DNA of 37,843 bases from an uncultured Collinsella sp. (GTDB taxonomy: Bacteria > Actinomycetota > Coriobacteriia > Coriobacteriales > Coriobacteriaceae): contig CABSNU010000019.1 of the NCBI GenBank assembly GCA_902479135.1, positions 1-37,843 on the forward strand. Reading direction: 5' to 3'. Of this stretch, positions 1 to 6,527 are shown piece by piece. The notes under the pieces were generated by a model. That model was not told where the DNA came from and did not search any database. It saw only the letters and a list, made by a program, of their open reading frames with translations. The position numbers and the translations under genes were made by a program. How positions within the stretch are numbered: the first letter of the stretch is position 1; each line of letters starts with the position of its first letter.

Positions 1-1
1 G

Positions 2-78
2 TGGTAGCCCGTACCAGATTCGAACTGGTGATCTCCGCCTTGAGAGGGCGGCGTCCTAAACCGCTAGACGAACGGGCC
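2..78 (-). tRNA. tRNA-Glu (anticodon CUC), 3' CCA encoded
   Basis: Read on the minus strand the cloverleaf folds completely. The acceptor arm is GGCCCGT paired with ACGGGCT, with one G-U at the end. The D stem is GTC/GAC. The anticodon stem CCGCC/GGCGG carries the loop CTCTCAA, so the anticodon is CTC. The T arm is ACCAG-TTCGAAT-CTGGT, followed by discriminator A and a genomically encoded CCA. The anticodon and overall sequence fit a glutamate tRNA reading GAG. It lies just downstream of the CCA-adding enzyme gene on the same strand, but has its own promoter. Because CCA is encoded, that enzyme would only repair this tRNA. Confidence 0.96.
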
Positions 79-112
79 ACATGACATCTGCACTGCCGTG
101 CTGCGAGGAAAT

Positions 113-141
113 ATATTACGGGACAAAAAACATCAACGCAA
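113..141 (-). promoter_or_regulatory. Promoter of tRNA-Glu
   Basis: On the minus strand a -35 box TTGCGT (136-141) and a -10 box TAATAT (113-118) are separated by exactly 17 bases. The expected start falls about 28 bases before the tRNA 5' end. This suggests the tRNA is transcribed independently of the upstream gene. Confidence 0.65.
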
Positions 142-156
142 GAAGAAATTCCAAAT

Positions 157-175
157 TGCCGAAAAATTGTCGGCA
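157..175 (-). terminator. Possible weak terminator after cca
   Basis: A 6-bp perfect inverted repeat TGCCGA/TCGGCA with a 7-base A/T-rich loop lies between the end of cca and the tRNA promoter. There is no proper T-run after it (AATTTGG follows on the minus strand), so termination is only a suggestion. Confidence 0.3.
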
Positions 176-205
176 GGTTATGGAACACACAGGTAAACTG
201 GGTAG

Positions 206-1600
206 CTAATTCAAGTTGAGATGGACCAAAAGAGCTTCGCGCTCGTTGGGGATGTTGTCTTCGATCACGGCGTCGAGGGCGGAGTTGAGTAGCTGCCCCA
301 GTTCCGGCCCGGGCTTGACTCCGGCACGGATCAGGTCGCCGCCGTTGATGGCGAGCATCTTGATCGTATAGGGCTCCCCCGCCTTCAGCAGCTCGTGCGC
401 CATCGCGCGCATCTCCTCAATCGTCTCAACGTAATAGAAGCACGACGGGGCCTTGCCGAGCGTGTCGGCACGCTTAAGGTCCATGAGCTCGTCAATCAGG
501 CGGGCCGTGTCGACGCCCTCACCCGAAAGCGCGCGCATCATATTGAGCAGGCAGGAGCGCTCGGGGCGCAGCGGCTTGTCATGGTATTTGATGAGCAGGC
601 ACACGTCGCGCACCAAGTCGTGCGAGAGGGTCAGGCGATCCATAATGACGCGCGCCTTCTTGGCGCCGAGCTCGGGATGACCGTAGAAGTGTCCGCTGCC
701 GGCGTGATCGACCGTGAAGCACTCGGGCTTGGACACATCGTGCAAAAACGCCGCCCACATAAGGCTCGACGAGGGCGCGACGCCGTCACACAGCGCGAGC
801 TCCCCCGCCACCGTCAGCACACGGGCGATATGCACGTAGACGTTAAACGCATGATAGACACTGCGCTGATCAAACCCGCGACCCGCTGCCAACTCGGGCA
901 CGGCGGCGCAGATGAGCTCGGGATAGCGGAGCATCGCGTCTCCCCCATGACCGGTCGAAAGAATGCCCTCGAGCTCAATACCCACACGCTCACGCGCCAC
1001 GGCATCGAGCAGCGGCGCGCACTCGGCAAGCGCACGCTTGGTCTCAGGCTCAATCATAAAGTCCAGACGGCAGGCAAAGCGCACCGCACGCAGCATGCGC
1101 AGGGCGTCCTCGTTAAAGCGACGCTTGGGATCGCCGACAGCGCGAATCAGCTTGCGCTCCAAGTCACCCTGGCCGTCGTAGCGGTCGACAAGCCCGCGCT
1201 CGGGATGCCAGGCCATGGCATTGACGGTAAAGTCGCGGCGCGCCAGATCGTCCTCGAGCGAGGCGGCACGCTCCACACTCTGGGGATGGCGACCATCGGT
1301 GTAAAAGCCATCCAGACGGTACGTGGTGACCTCGATACGCTCGCCATCGGAAATAGCCGTGATTCCGCCAAATTTAATGCCCGACTCCACAACCGCGATG
1401 CCGGCGGCCTCGAGCGCCGCTTTGGACTCCTGCCACAGGCCGCTACAGCACATATCAACATCGTGGCTGGGGTACCCCATCAGGGCGTCGCGCACCCAAC
1501 CGCCCACGTACCAAGCCTCAAGACCAGCCGCCTCAAGCGCGCGCAGGACGCGCAGGGACGCATCGGACGGTTGCGTACCGTTGAGCGAAACATTGCACAT
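206..1600 (-). CDS. cca: CCA-adding enzyme / polynucleotide adenylyltransferase family with HD domain
   Basis: It adds or repairs the 3' CCA of tRNAs, using CTP and ATP. The nucleotidyltransferase head shows GGWVRDALMG at about residues 33-42, followed by DVD (47-49), which are the metal-binding acidic residues. RRDFTVNAMA (121-130) is the characteristic family motif, and the following RFNEDALRMLRAVRFA stretch is typical of the neck domain. An HD phosphohydrolase-type motif (FLHDVSKPE, H287/D288) marks the HD-containing bacterial subfamily. At 464 residues the length fits. I chose the ATG at 1600 because an AGGAGG sequence lies 8 bases before it. A GTG 18 bases upstream would place that ribosome-binding site inside the gene. 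CCA versus pure poly(A) activity cannot be told from motifs alone, though CCA addition is expected in an actinobacterium. Confidence 0.93.
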   Translation of the reverse strand: MCNVSLNGTQPSDASLRVLRALEAAGLEAWYVGGWVRDALMGYPSHDVDMCCSGLWQESKAALEAAGIAVVESGIKFGGITAISDGERIEVTTYRLDGFYTDGRHPQSVERAASLEDDLARRDFTVNAMAWHPERGLVDRYDGQGDLERKLIRAVGDPKRRFNEDALRMLRAVRFACRLDFMIEPETKRALAECAPLLDAVARERVGIELEGILSTGHGGDAMLRYPELICAAVPELAAGRGFDQRSVYHAFNVYVHIARVLTVAGELALCDGVAPSSSLMWAAFLHDVSKPECFTVDHAGSGHFYGHPELGAKKARVIMDRLTLSHDLVRDVCLLIKYHDKPLRPERSCLLNMMRALSGEGVDTARLIDELMDLKRADTLGKAPSCFYYVETIEEMRAMAHELLKAGEPYTIKMLAINGGDLIRAGVKPGPELGQLLNSALDAVIEDNIPNEREALLVHLNLN

Positions 1601-1737
1601 GCCTGTGGCCTCCTGCACTTGCGAGCGTTAATCGATGGTTCTCAAGAAGTCTAACAAGAAACGAGAAAGCGCGCACACGCAATCGCGTCGTCGATTCGAT
1701 AAAACGAGAAAGCAGACGCCATATGCGTTCAGTGCAC

Positions 1738-1773
1738 AAAAAACACCCGCCTCGGAGATCCAAAGCGGGTGTT
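1738..1773 (-). terminator. Rho-independent terminator after the first kinase gene
   Basis: On the minus strand AACACCCGC and GCGGGTGTT form a 9-bp perfect stem with a 14-base loop, and six T residues lie at and after its 3' end. It sits 22 bases past the stop codon of the kinase gene ending at 1796. Confidence 0.85.
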
Positions 1774-1795
1774 CGGCAGCGATTTTTCGATACGG

Positions 1796-2728
1796 CTAGC
1801 AGACCTGACGAACTTCGATGTTCTTCTTGTATTCGTCCACCTTGGCAAAGTCGCCCAGGCCCGGGCACTCGACCACGTTGGCGCCGGTAGCCATCGAAAG
1901 GCGCAGGGCGTCCTCGACGCGCTCGGGGGCGTCGTGCCACACGGACAGGAAGGCAGCGAGCGAGGAATCGCCGGCGCACACCGTCGACAGCAGCTTGACG
2001 TCGAAGGTGCGATTGGCAAACCAGATATGCTCGCCGTTGGAGAAGTACGCACCGGCGCCACCAAGGGTCAGCAGCACGTTCTTGGCGCCCTTGGCATGAA
2101 GCTCGGCCATAGCGCCCTTGACGGACTCATCGTCGCCACCGCTCACCTTAATGCCAAAGATGTCGAGCAGCTCGTCATCATTGGGCTTGATCAGCAGCGG
2201 CTCCAGAGCAATGAGGTCTGCCAGCTGATGGCTCGAGATGTCGAGGACGAACTCGGCCCCCTTGGCCTTGACACGACGCAGGACCTCGGCCAGGAAGCCC
2301 TCGGAAGTGTTGGGAGGCAGCGAGCCGCTGATAACCAGGCAGGTCATGTCATCGAGCGAATCGATGAGCTCAAACATCTCCTGCTCATTGGCCTCGTTGA
2401 TGGCGGCACCAGCGTTGACCATGTTGTACTCAGTGTCGGGGCCGGCATTAAGGAACACGTTGACGCGCGTGATGCCGTCGGTCCACACAGGCTTGACGGG
2501 CACGCCCAGGGCCTCGGCGCCCTTAACGATGAACTCACCCGAGAAGCCGGCGAAGAAACCCAGGATCGTGGTGTCGACACCGTAGTGGTCAAGCGTAAAC
2601 GAGACGTTGAGGCCCTTGCCGTTGGGCGTGTAGACGGCGTTGCGGGTACGCGTGACGGTGTTGGCGTCAAGACCGTCGCAGGCGATGTTGTAGTCAATGG
2701 CGGGATTTGCAGTGAGCGTGTAAATCAT
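1796..2728 (-). CDS. fruK: 1-phosphofructokinase-like PfkB-family kinase (copy A)
   Basis: This 310-residue ribokinase/PfkB-family sugar kinase is expected to convert fructose 1-phosphate to fructose 1,6-bisphosphate with ATP. The family start TANPAIDY, the TDGITRVN segment (83-90) and SGSLPP (134-139) match the FruK/LacC branch. The catalytic Asp is D254 in STVCAGDSS. Two positions are unusual. The anion-hole motif reads CAGD instead of GAGD, and the substrate loop reads NGKGLN (36-41) instead of GGKGIN. The Lys usually found after TRxN is Phe. Start ATG 2728 has AAAGGA six bases upstream; a GTG 15 bases earlier overlaps that site and is less likely. It lies behind a paralogue with its own terminator, so it probably also has a separate promoter; a TATACT box is at 2763-2768. 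Tagatose-6-phosphate kinase is an alternative function. Confidence 0.85.
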   Translation of the reverse strand: MIYTLTANPAIDYNIACDGLDANTVTRTRNAVYTPNGKGLNVSFTLDHYGVDTTILGFFAGFSGEFIVKGAEALGVPVKPVWTDGITRVNVFLNAGPDTEYNMVNAGAAINEANEQEMFELIDSLDDMTCLVISGSLPPNTSEGFLAEVLRRVKAKGAEFVLDISSHQLADLIALEPLLIKPNDDELLDIFGIKVSGGDDESVKGAMAELHAKGAKNVLLTLGGAGAYFSNGEHIWFANRTFDVKLLSTVCAGDSSLAAFLSVWHDAPERVEDALRLSMATGANVVECPGLGDFAKVDEYKKNIEVRQVC

Positions 2729-2854
2729 GAATGTTCCTTTCACGAAGCAACGTGTTAATGAAAGTATATTCCACGCATCGACAAAAGGCTAGGACAACTC
2801 GGTGAACGGTGTGGAAGCGATGAAGTACGGCAGGACACCCCCCCCTGGCGGAAC

Positions 2855-2885
2855 AAAAAGGCGCCCCGGCCGAAACCGGGGCGCC
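2855..2885 (-). terminator. Strong Rho-independent terminator between the two kinase genes
   Basis: GGCGCCCCGG and CCGGGGCGCC form a 10-bp perfect, all-GC stem with a 6-base loop, followed by five T residues on the minus strand. It lies 28 bases after the stop of the upstream kinase gene. It would insulate the last gene of the cluster from the PTS transcript. Confidence 0.88.
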
Positions 2886-2913
2886 GCATGTGCACGAATA
2901 TGTCGCGTTTCGA

Positions 2914-3846
2914 TTACTGACGATCGAGCTTGCGGACAGCAACGCGCTTGCTGTACTCGTCGACGTGACCAAAGTCGCCAATGCCGACGGACTCGGCAAC
3001 GTTAGCGCCGGTGGCCATAGCGAGCTTCATGGCCTCCTCGACGTTGTCGCGATCCCTGTACCACTTGTGCAGGAACGCAGCGAGGGTGCAATCGCCGGCG
3101 CAGACGGAAGAAACCAGCTTGATGTTGAACTCACGCTTGGCGTACCAGATGTCCTCGCCGTTGGAGAAGTAAGCGTCGCCGCGGCTACCACGGGTGAGCA
3201 GCACGTTCTGAACGCCAGCGTCGTGAGCCATCTTCATGGCAACGCGAACCTCGTCGTCGGTGTCGACCGGCACGCCGAAGATGGCCTTCATCTCGTGATG
3301 GTTCGGCTTGATGAGAAGCGGCTTCTTGTGAGCGAGCTCCTTGAGCTTGTCGGAGGACAGGTCCAGGACGACGTCGGCGCCACGAGCCTGAGCGTGCTCC
3401 ATGACCTGAGCCAGGAAGTCGGGCGTAGCTTTGGGAGGCACGGAGCCGGAGACGATCAGGCACTCAAGATCGCCCGCGGTGTCCAGGATGTTGTAGAGCT
3501 CCTCCTGGTGCTGCGGCGTGATCGGAGCACCCGGGTTCAGGATGCCGTACTCGTGCTGGCCATCGTTGACGTAGGTGTTAATGCGCGTGATACCGTCGGT
3601 CCAGACCGGGCGGCAGAGGCAACCCAGGTTCATGACCTCCTCAACGATGAACTTGCCCGTGAAGCCAGCAAAGAAGCCGAGTGCGACGGTGTCAACGCCC
3701 ATCTTCTTAAAGGCGAAGGACACGTCAAGGCCCTTGCCGTTAGCCGTGTAGCTGGCCGAGCCGGTGCGGACGTTCTCATCGGGCTCGAGCGGAGAGCTCG
3801 AAACCGTCATGTCGACAGCCGGGTTAGCGGTTAGCGTGTAGAACAT
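2914..3846 (-). CDS. fruK: 1-phosphofructokinase-like PfkB-family kinase (copy B)
   Basis: This is a 310-residue paralogue of the neighbouring kinase, of identical length and the same layout: TANPAVDM at the start, NGKGLDVSF (36-44), TDGITRINT (83-91), SGSVPP (133-138) and SSVCAGDCT with catalytic D252. It shares the unusual Cys in CAGD and Asn in NGKG with copy A, so these changes predate the duplication or are selected in both. Family knowledge points to phosphorylation of fructose 1-phosphate made by the adjacent PTS. The start ATG at 3846 is preceded by a G-rich ribosome-binding site (CAGGGGGT). It follows ptsI with a 74-base gap holding a hairpin and ends in its own strong terminator. 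Substrate identity is inferred from context. Confidence 0.85.
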   Translation of the reverse strand: MFYTLTANPAVDMTVSSSPLEPDENVRTGSASYTANGKGLDVSFAFKKMGVDTVALGFFAGFTGKFIVEEVMNLGCLCRPVWTDGITRINTYVNDGQHEYGILNPGAPITPQHQEELYNILDTAGDLECLIVSGSVPPKATPDFLAQVMEHAQARGADVVLDLSSDKLKELAHKKPLLIKPNHHEMKAIFGVPVDTDDEVRVAMKMAHDAGVQNVLLTRGSRGDAYFSNGEDIWYAKREFNIKLVSSVCAGDCTLAAFLHKWYRDRDNVEEAMKLAMATGANVAESVGIGDFGHVDEYSKRVAVRKLDRQ

Positions 3847-3873
3847 TTACAGTACCCCCTGTATATGTGAGGG

Positions 3874-3903
3874 CCGCGTGGCCGGCCCATTCCAACCACG
3901 CGG
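3874..3903 (-). other. Intergenic hairpin between ptsI and the kinase gene
   Basis: CCGCGTGG/CCACGCGG form an 8-bp perfect inverted repeat with a 14-base loop. No T-run follows on the minus strand. It may be an RNA-processing or stabilising hairpin that separates the expression of ptsI from that of the kinase, rather than a terminator. Confidence 0.5.
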
Positions 3904-3920
3904 TTACCTCTGATACCAAA

Positions 3921-5624
3921 TTAGCGAGCTGCGGACTCGAGCAGTGCCTTGACCTCGGCTGCGGTGTTGCAGGCGAGCGCCTTCTCGGCGAGCTCGTCGC
4001 ACTCGGCCTTGGTCCACTGGCTGATGGTCTTGCGGGCGCGCAGGATAGAAGGAGCGCTCATCGAGAACTCCTCCAGGCCCCAGCTGATCAGCAGCGGCTC
4101 GAGCAGCGGATCGGCAGCGGCTTCGCCGCACATACCGACCATGATGCCGGCCTTCACGCCGCTCTCGATGATGTTCTTGAGCGAGCGGAGCACGGCGGGA
4201 TAGTAAACCTGGTACAGGTTGGAGATGGTGTCGTTACCACGGTCGGCGCACATGGTGTAACCGATCAGGTCGTTGGTGCCGATGGAGAAGAAGTCGGCGA
4301 CCTCGGCAAGACGGTCTGCGAGCAGCGAAGCGGCGGGCGTCTCGACCATGATGCCGACCTCGATGTTCTCGTTGAACTTGCGACCCTCTTCGGTCAGCTC
4401 GGCCTTGCACTGCTCGACGAGCTCCTTGACAGCCAAGACCTCCTCGACGCAGGTGACGAGCGGGATCATGATCTTGACGTCACCGAAGGCGCTAGCGCGC
4501 AGCAGAGCGCGGAGCTGGACCTTGTACTGGTCGGGATTGGCCAGGCAGTAACGCACGGCGCGGAAGCCCATGAAGGGGTTATCTTCCTTGACCATGTGCA
4601 GATACGGAATCTCCTTGTCGCCGCCAACATCGAGCGTGCGGATGATGACCGGAGCACCCTTGAGCGCGCTGGCGACCTTACGGTAGGCGTTGAACTGCTC
4701 CTCCTCGGAAGGAAGCTCAGCAGAGTCCATGAACAGGAACTCGGAGCGGAACAGACCGATGGCCTCGGCGTCGTGATCGAGCGCGTTGGGCACGTCATCG
4801 GGGTTACCGATGTTGCAGGCGATGATCTTCTTGATGCCATCGGCAGTCACGGACGGCTTGCCGCGGAAGGCCTCGAGGGCTGCCTTCTCGGCAGCGAAGG
4901 CCTCGGCCTTGGCGGTGTATGCGGCGAGCGTCTCCTCGTCGGGATCGGCCTCAACGATACCCTTGCCACCGTCGACGACAACGGTCATACCGTTGCGCAG
5001 CGCGGTGCAGCTATTGGAAACCGAAAGGACAGCCGGGATCTCGAGGGCGCGCGCAATAATCGCGGAGTGCGACGTGCGGCCACCGGTCTCGGTGACGATA
5101 CCGGCAACGTGGGCCTTATCGATCGTGGCGGTCATGGACGGCGTGAGGTCGTGAACGACAACGACAGTATTCTCGGGCAGGACGGAGAGGTCGACGACCT
5201 CCTTGCCCAGCAGCTCGGCCAGAATACCGGTGCGGATGTCGGCGATGTCGGCCGCGCGCAGACGAAACATCTCGTCGTCCATGGACAGGAACATGTTCTC
5301 GAACATGGTCGAGGTGTCCATGAGCGCCTGCTCGGCGCAGGTACCGCCGTCAATGGCGGCGTTGATGGCGTCGGTCATGCCCGGGTCCTGAGCCAGGACA
5401 ATGTGTCCGCTCATGATCTCGGCCTCGGCCTCGCCCACCGTCTCCTTCATGTGGTCGGCCTGAGCCTGGGTCTTCTCGCAGAAGACCGAAAGAGCGGACT
5501 GATAGCGCTCCTTCTCTGCTGCCGAATCGGCAACCTCGTGCGGCTCAAACGTCAAGTCGGGATCGACGGCGACCATGACGGTGCCGATACCGATGCCCTC
5601 GGAAGCGTTGACTCCCTGATACAT
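3921..5624 (-). CDS. ptsI: PTS Enzyme I (phosphoenolpyruvate-protein phosphotransferase)
   Basis: This cytoplasmic 567-residue enzyme takes phosphate from PEP and passes it to HPr, the first step of all PTS sugar uptake. The phospho-accepting histidine is H186 in GGRTSHSAIIARA. The C-terminal PEP-binding barrel shows GFRAVRYCL, DFFSIGTNDLIGYTMCADRGN and the catalytic-cysteine region GMCGEAAADP. Length and motif order are normal. I chose ATG 5624, since MYQGVNASEGIGIG aligns with the usual Enzyme I start and AGAGGA lies 6 bases before it; ATG 5630, two codons earlier, is also possible. It follows ptsH with a 133-base gap containing a terminator-like hairpin, and precedes the kinase genes. It may serve other PTS permeases in the cell as the general Enzyme I. 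Confidence 0.96.
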   Translation of the reverse strand: MYQGVNASEGIGIGTVMVAVDPDLTFEPHEVADSAAEKERYQSALSVFCEKTQAQADHMKETVGEAEAEIMSGHIVLAQDPGMTDAINAAIDGGTCAEQALMDTSTMFENMFLSMDDEMFRLRAADIADIRTGILAELLGKEVVDLSVLPENTVVVVHDLTPSMTATIDKAHVAGIVTETGGRTSHSAIIARALEIPAVLSVSNSCTALRNGMTVVVDGGKGIVEADPDEETLAAYTAKAEAFAAEKAALEAFRGKPSVTADGIKKIIACNIGNPDDVPNALDHDAEAIGLFRSEFLFMDSAELPSEEEQFNAYRKVASALKGAPVIIRTLDVGGDKEIPYLHMVKEDNPFMGFRAVRYCLANPDQYKVQLRALLRASAFGDVKIMIPLVTCVEEVLAVKELVEQCKAELTEEGRKFNENIEVGIMVETPAASLLADRLAEVADFFSIGTNDLIGYTMCADRGNDTISNLYQVYYPAVLRSLKNIIESGVKAGIMVGMCGEAAADPLLEPLLISWGLEEFSMSAPSILRARKTISQWTKAECDELAEKALACNTAAEVKALLESAAR

Positions 5625-5676
5625 TCCCATTCCTCTCTCCGTGTCATGTGATAAAGCGTTTTGCCATATCCATGAC

Positions 5677-5712
5677 AAAAGAGCGCAGCTACCTTACAAC
5701 AGGTCACTGCGC
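5677..5712 (-). terminator. Weak terminator/attenuator between ptsH and ptsI
   Basis: On the minus strand GCGCAG/CTGCGC form a 6-bp stem with an 18-base loop, followed by TCTTTTG. The stem is short. Partial termination would lower EI relative to HPr, which fits the usual need for more HPr than EI. Confidence 0.4.
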
Positions 5713-5757
5713 CCCCAAATATGAACTTAGTTGTTCAACATGCGACCCGTTTGAGTT

Positions 5758-6021
5758 CTACTCGCCAAGACCGCTCTTGATGAGCTCGATGGCAGCAGCC
5801 AGAGCCTCGGCCTCGTCAGCGCCGTCGCACTTGACCTCGACCTCGGTACCGCAGGGGATACCAGCAGCCATGAGGGCCATCGGGGACTTGCCGTTGACCT
5901 CCTTCTCGGGGGTGACGACCGTCACGTCACAGGCGTACTTGCCCATGGTGGAGGCGAACAGACCAGCCGGACGCATGTGCAGACCCTGAGGATTAACGAG
6001 GGTAGCCTTCTCAGAAACCAT
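5758..6021 (-). CDS. ptsH: PTS phosphocarrier protein HPr
   Basis: This 87-residue cytoplasmic carrier moves phosphate from Enzyme I to the IIA domain of sugar permeases. The active-site histidine is H15 in NPQGLHMRPAG. The regulatory serine is exactly S46 in NGKSPMALM; this is the site that HPr kinase uses in Gram-positive carbon control, though whether this organism has that kinase cannot be seen here. ATG 6021 is preceded by AAAAAGGAG with good spacing, and an upstream in-frame extension lacks support. The gene sits between the permease and ptsI. The gap before it is about 500 bases and holds a large inverted repeat plus an AT-rich stretch (6086-6094, TATAAA/TAATAT on the minus strand) that could be a promoter. 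Confidence 0.96.
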   Translation of the reverse strand: MVSEKATLVNPQGLHMRPAGLFASTMGKYACDVTVVTPEKEVNGKSPMALMAAGIPCGTEVEVKCDGADEAEALAAAIELIKSGLGE

Positions 6022-6162
6022 AATTGACTCCTTTTTGTGTTTAACCCCTGTCATGCATGTGGCAGGAGTCAGATTCACGACGTTGTTTATATTAACTCAC
6101 ATCAAACGGTTTTTCATTATGTTTCGCACGAATTGTTGGACAGATGTCGTTCCTGTACGCTT

Positions 6163-6283
6163 GCCTGCCGGGCGGGGCGGTTAAGTTTGCTGCTCTACAG
6201 TCCTGCGCAAGACGGAAAGCACATTAAGTGCTTTCCTTTGCGTGCGGAACTCGCGACAAACTTAACCGCCCCGCCCGGCAGGC
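6163..6283. repeat. Long inverted repeat with nested hairpin in the fruA-ptsH gap
   Basis: Two perfect 27-base inverted arms (6163-6189 and 6257-6283), G+C-rich at one end and reading TTAAGTTTG at the inner end, flank a 67-base centre. The centre carries its own hairpin: GGAAAGCAC (6214-6222), loop ATTAA, GTGCTTTCC (6228-6236), with CGCAA/TTGCG extending it outward. No open frame of interest lies inside. It may be a folded regulatory leader of ptsH-ptsI, a processing signal or a small non-autonomous repeat. Confidence 0.8.
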
Positions 6284-6455
6284 GAGCTGCGGTAACTCAG
6301 TCGGTCCAGAGTAATATCGTGTGAACGAAATTCTGGCTAAATATCTGTTTGTATGGGTGATCTGGTTGATGCGGTTATCTATGCCCTTCTTCGGACTGAG
6401 GAGTGTCCCAAACTGCCGGCAGAAAAGGAACGTCCCTAAGTGCAGAGTTGGGATG
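6284..6455. other. Non-coding remainder of the fruA-ptsH gap
   Basis: No gene is seen. The only structure is an imperfect inverted pair, CCCAAACTGC (6407-6416) and GCAGAGTTGGG (6442-6452), which matches apart from one inserted base. It sits beside GTCCC-containing words that resemble the TGTCCC motif of the repeats near 9.9 kb. It may be a decayed repeat copy. Confidence 0.35.
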
Positions 6456-6492
6456 AAAAAAGGCGGAGGCCCTGGAGAGGGGCTCCGCCTTT
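6456..6492 (-). terminator. Rho-independent terminator after the fructose permease
   Basis: On the minus strand AAAGGCGGAG and CTCCGCCTTT form a 10-bp perfect stem with a loop of about 14 bases, followed by further T residues. It lies 36 bases past the permease stop codon, so ptsH-ptsI probably needs its own promoter. Confidence 0.88.
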
Positions 6493-6527
6493 GTTACAGG
6501 GGGCGATGGTATTCGCGTGTTGCGGGA

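Noticed and set aside
1676..1730. Direct repeat-like CGAGAAAGC words upstream of cca
   Set aside because: Two short copies about 40 bases apart are too short and common in this composition to support a site, and no symmetrical operator is formed.
3867..5651. A long open frame on the plus strand opposite ptsI (about 590 codons)
   Set aside because: It is the antisense shadow of a well-supported Enzyme I gene. Its Gly/Val/Asp/Leu-heavy composition is what reversed GC-rich codons give, and it has no domain or ribosome-binding site.
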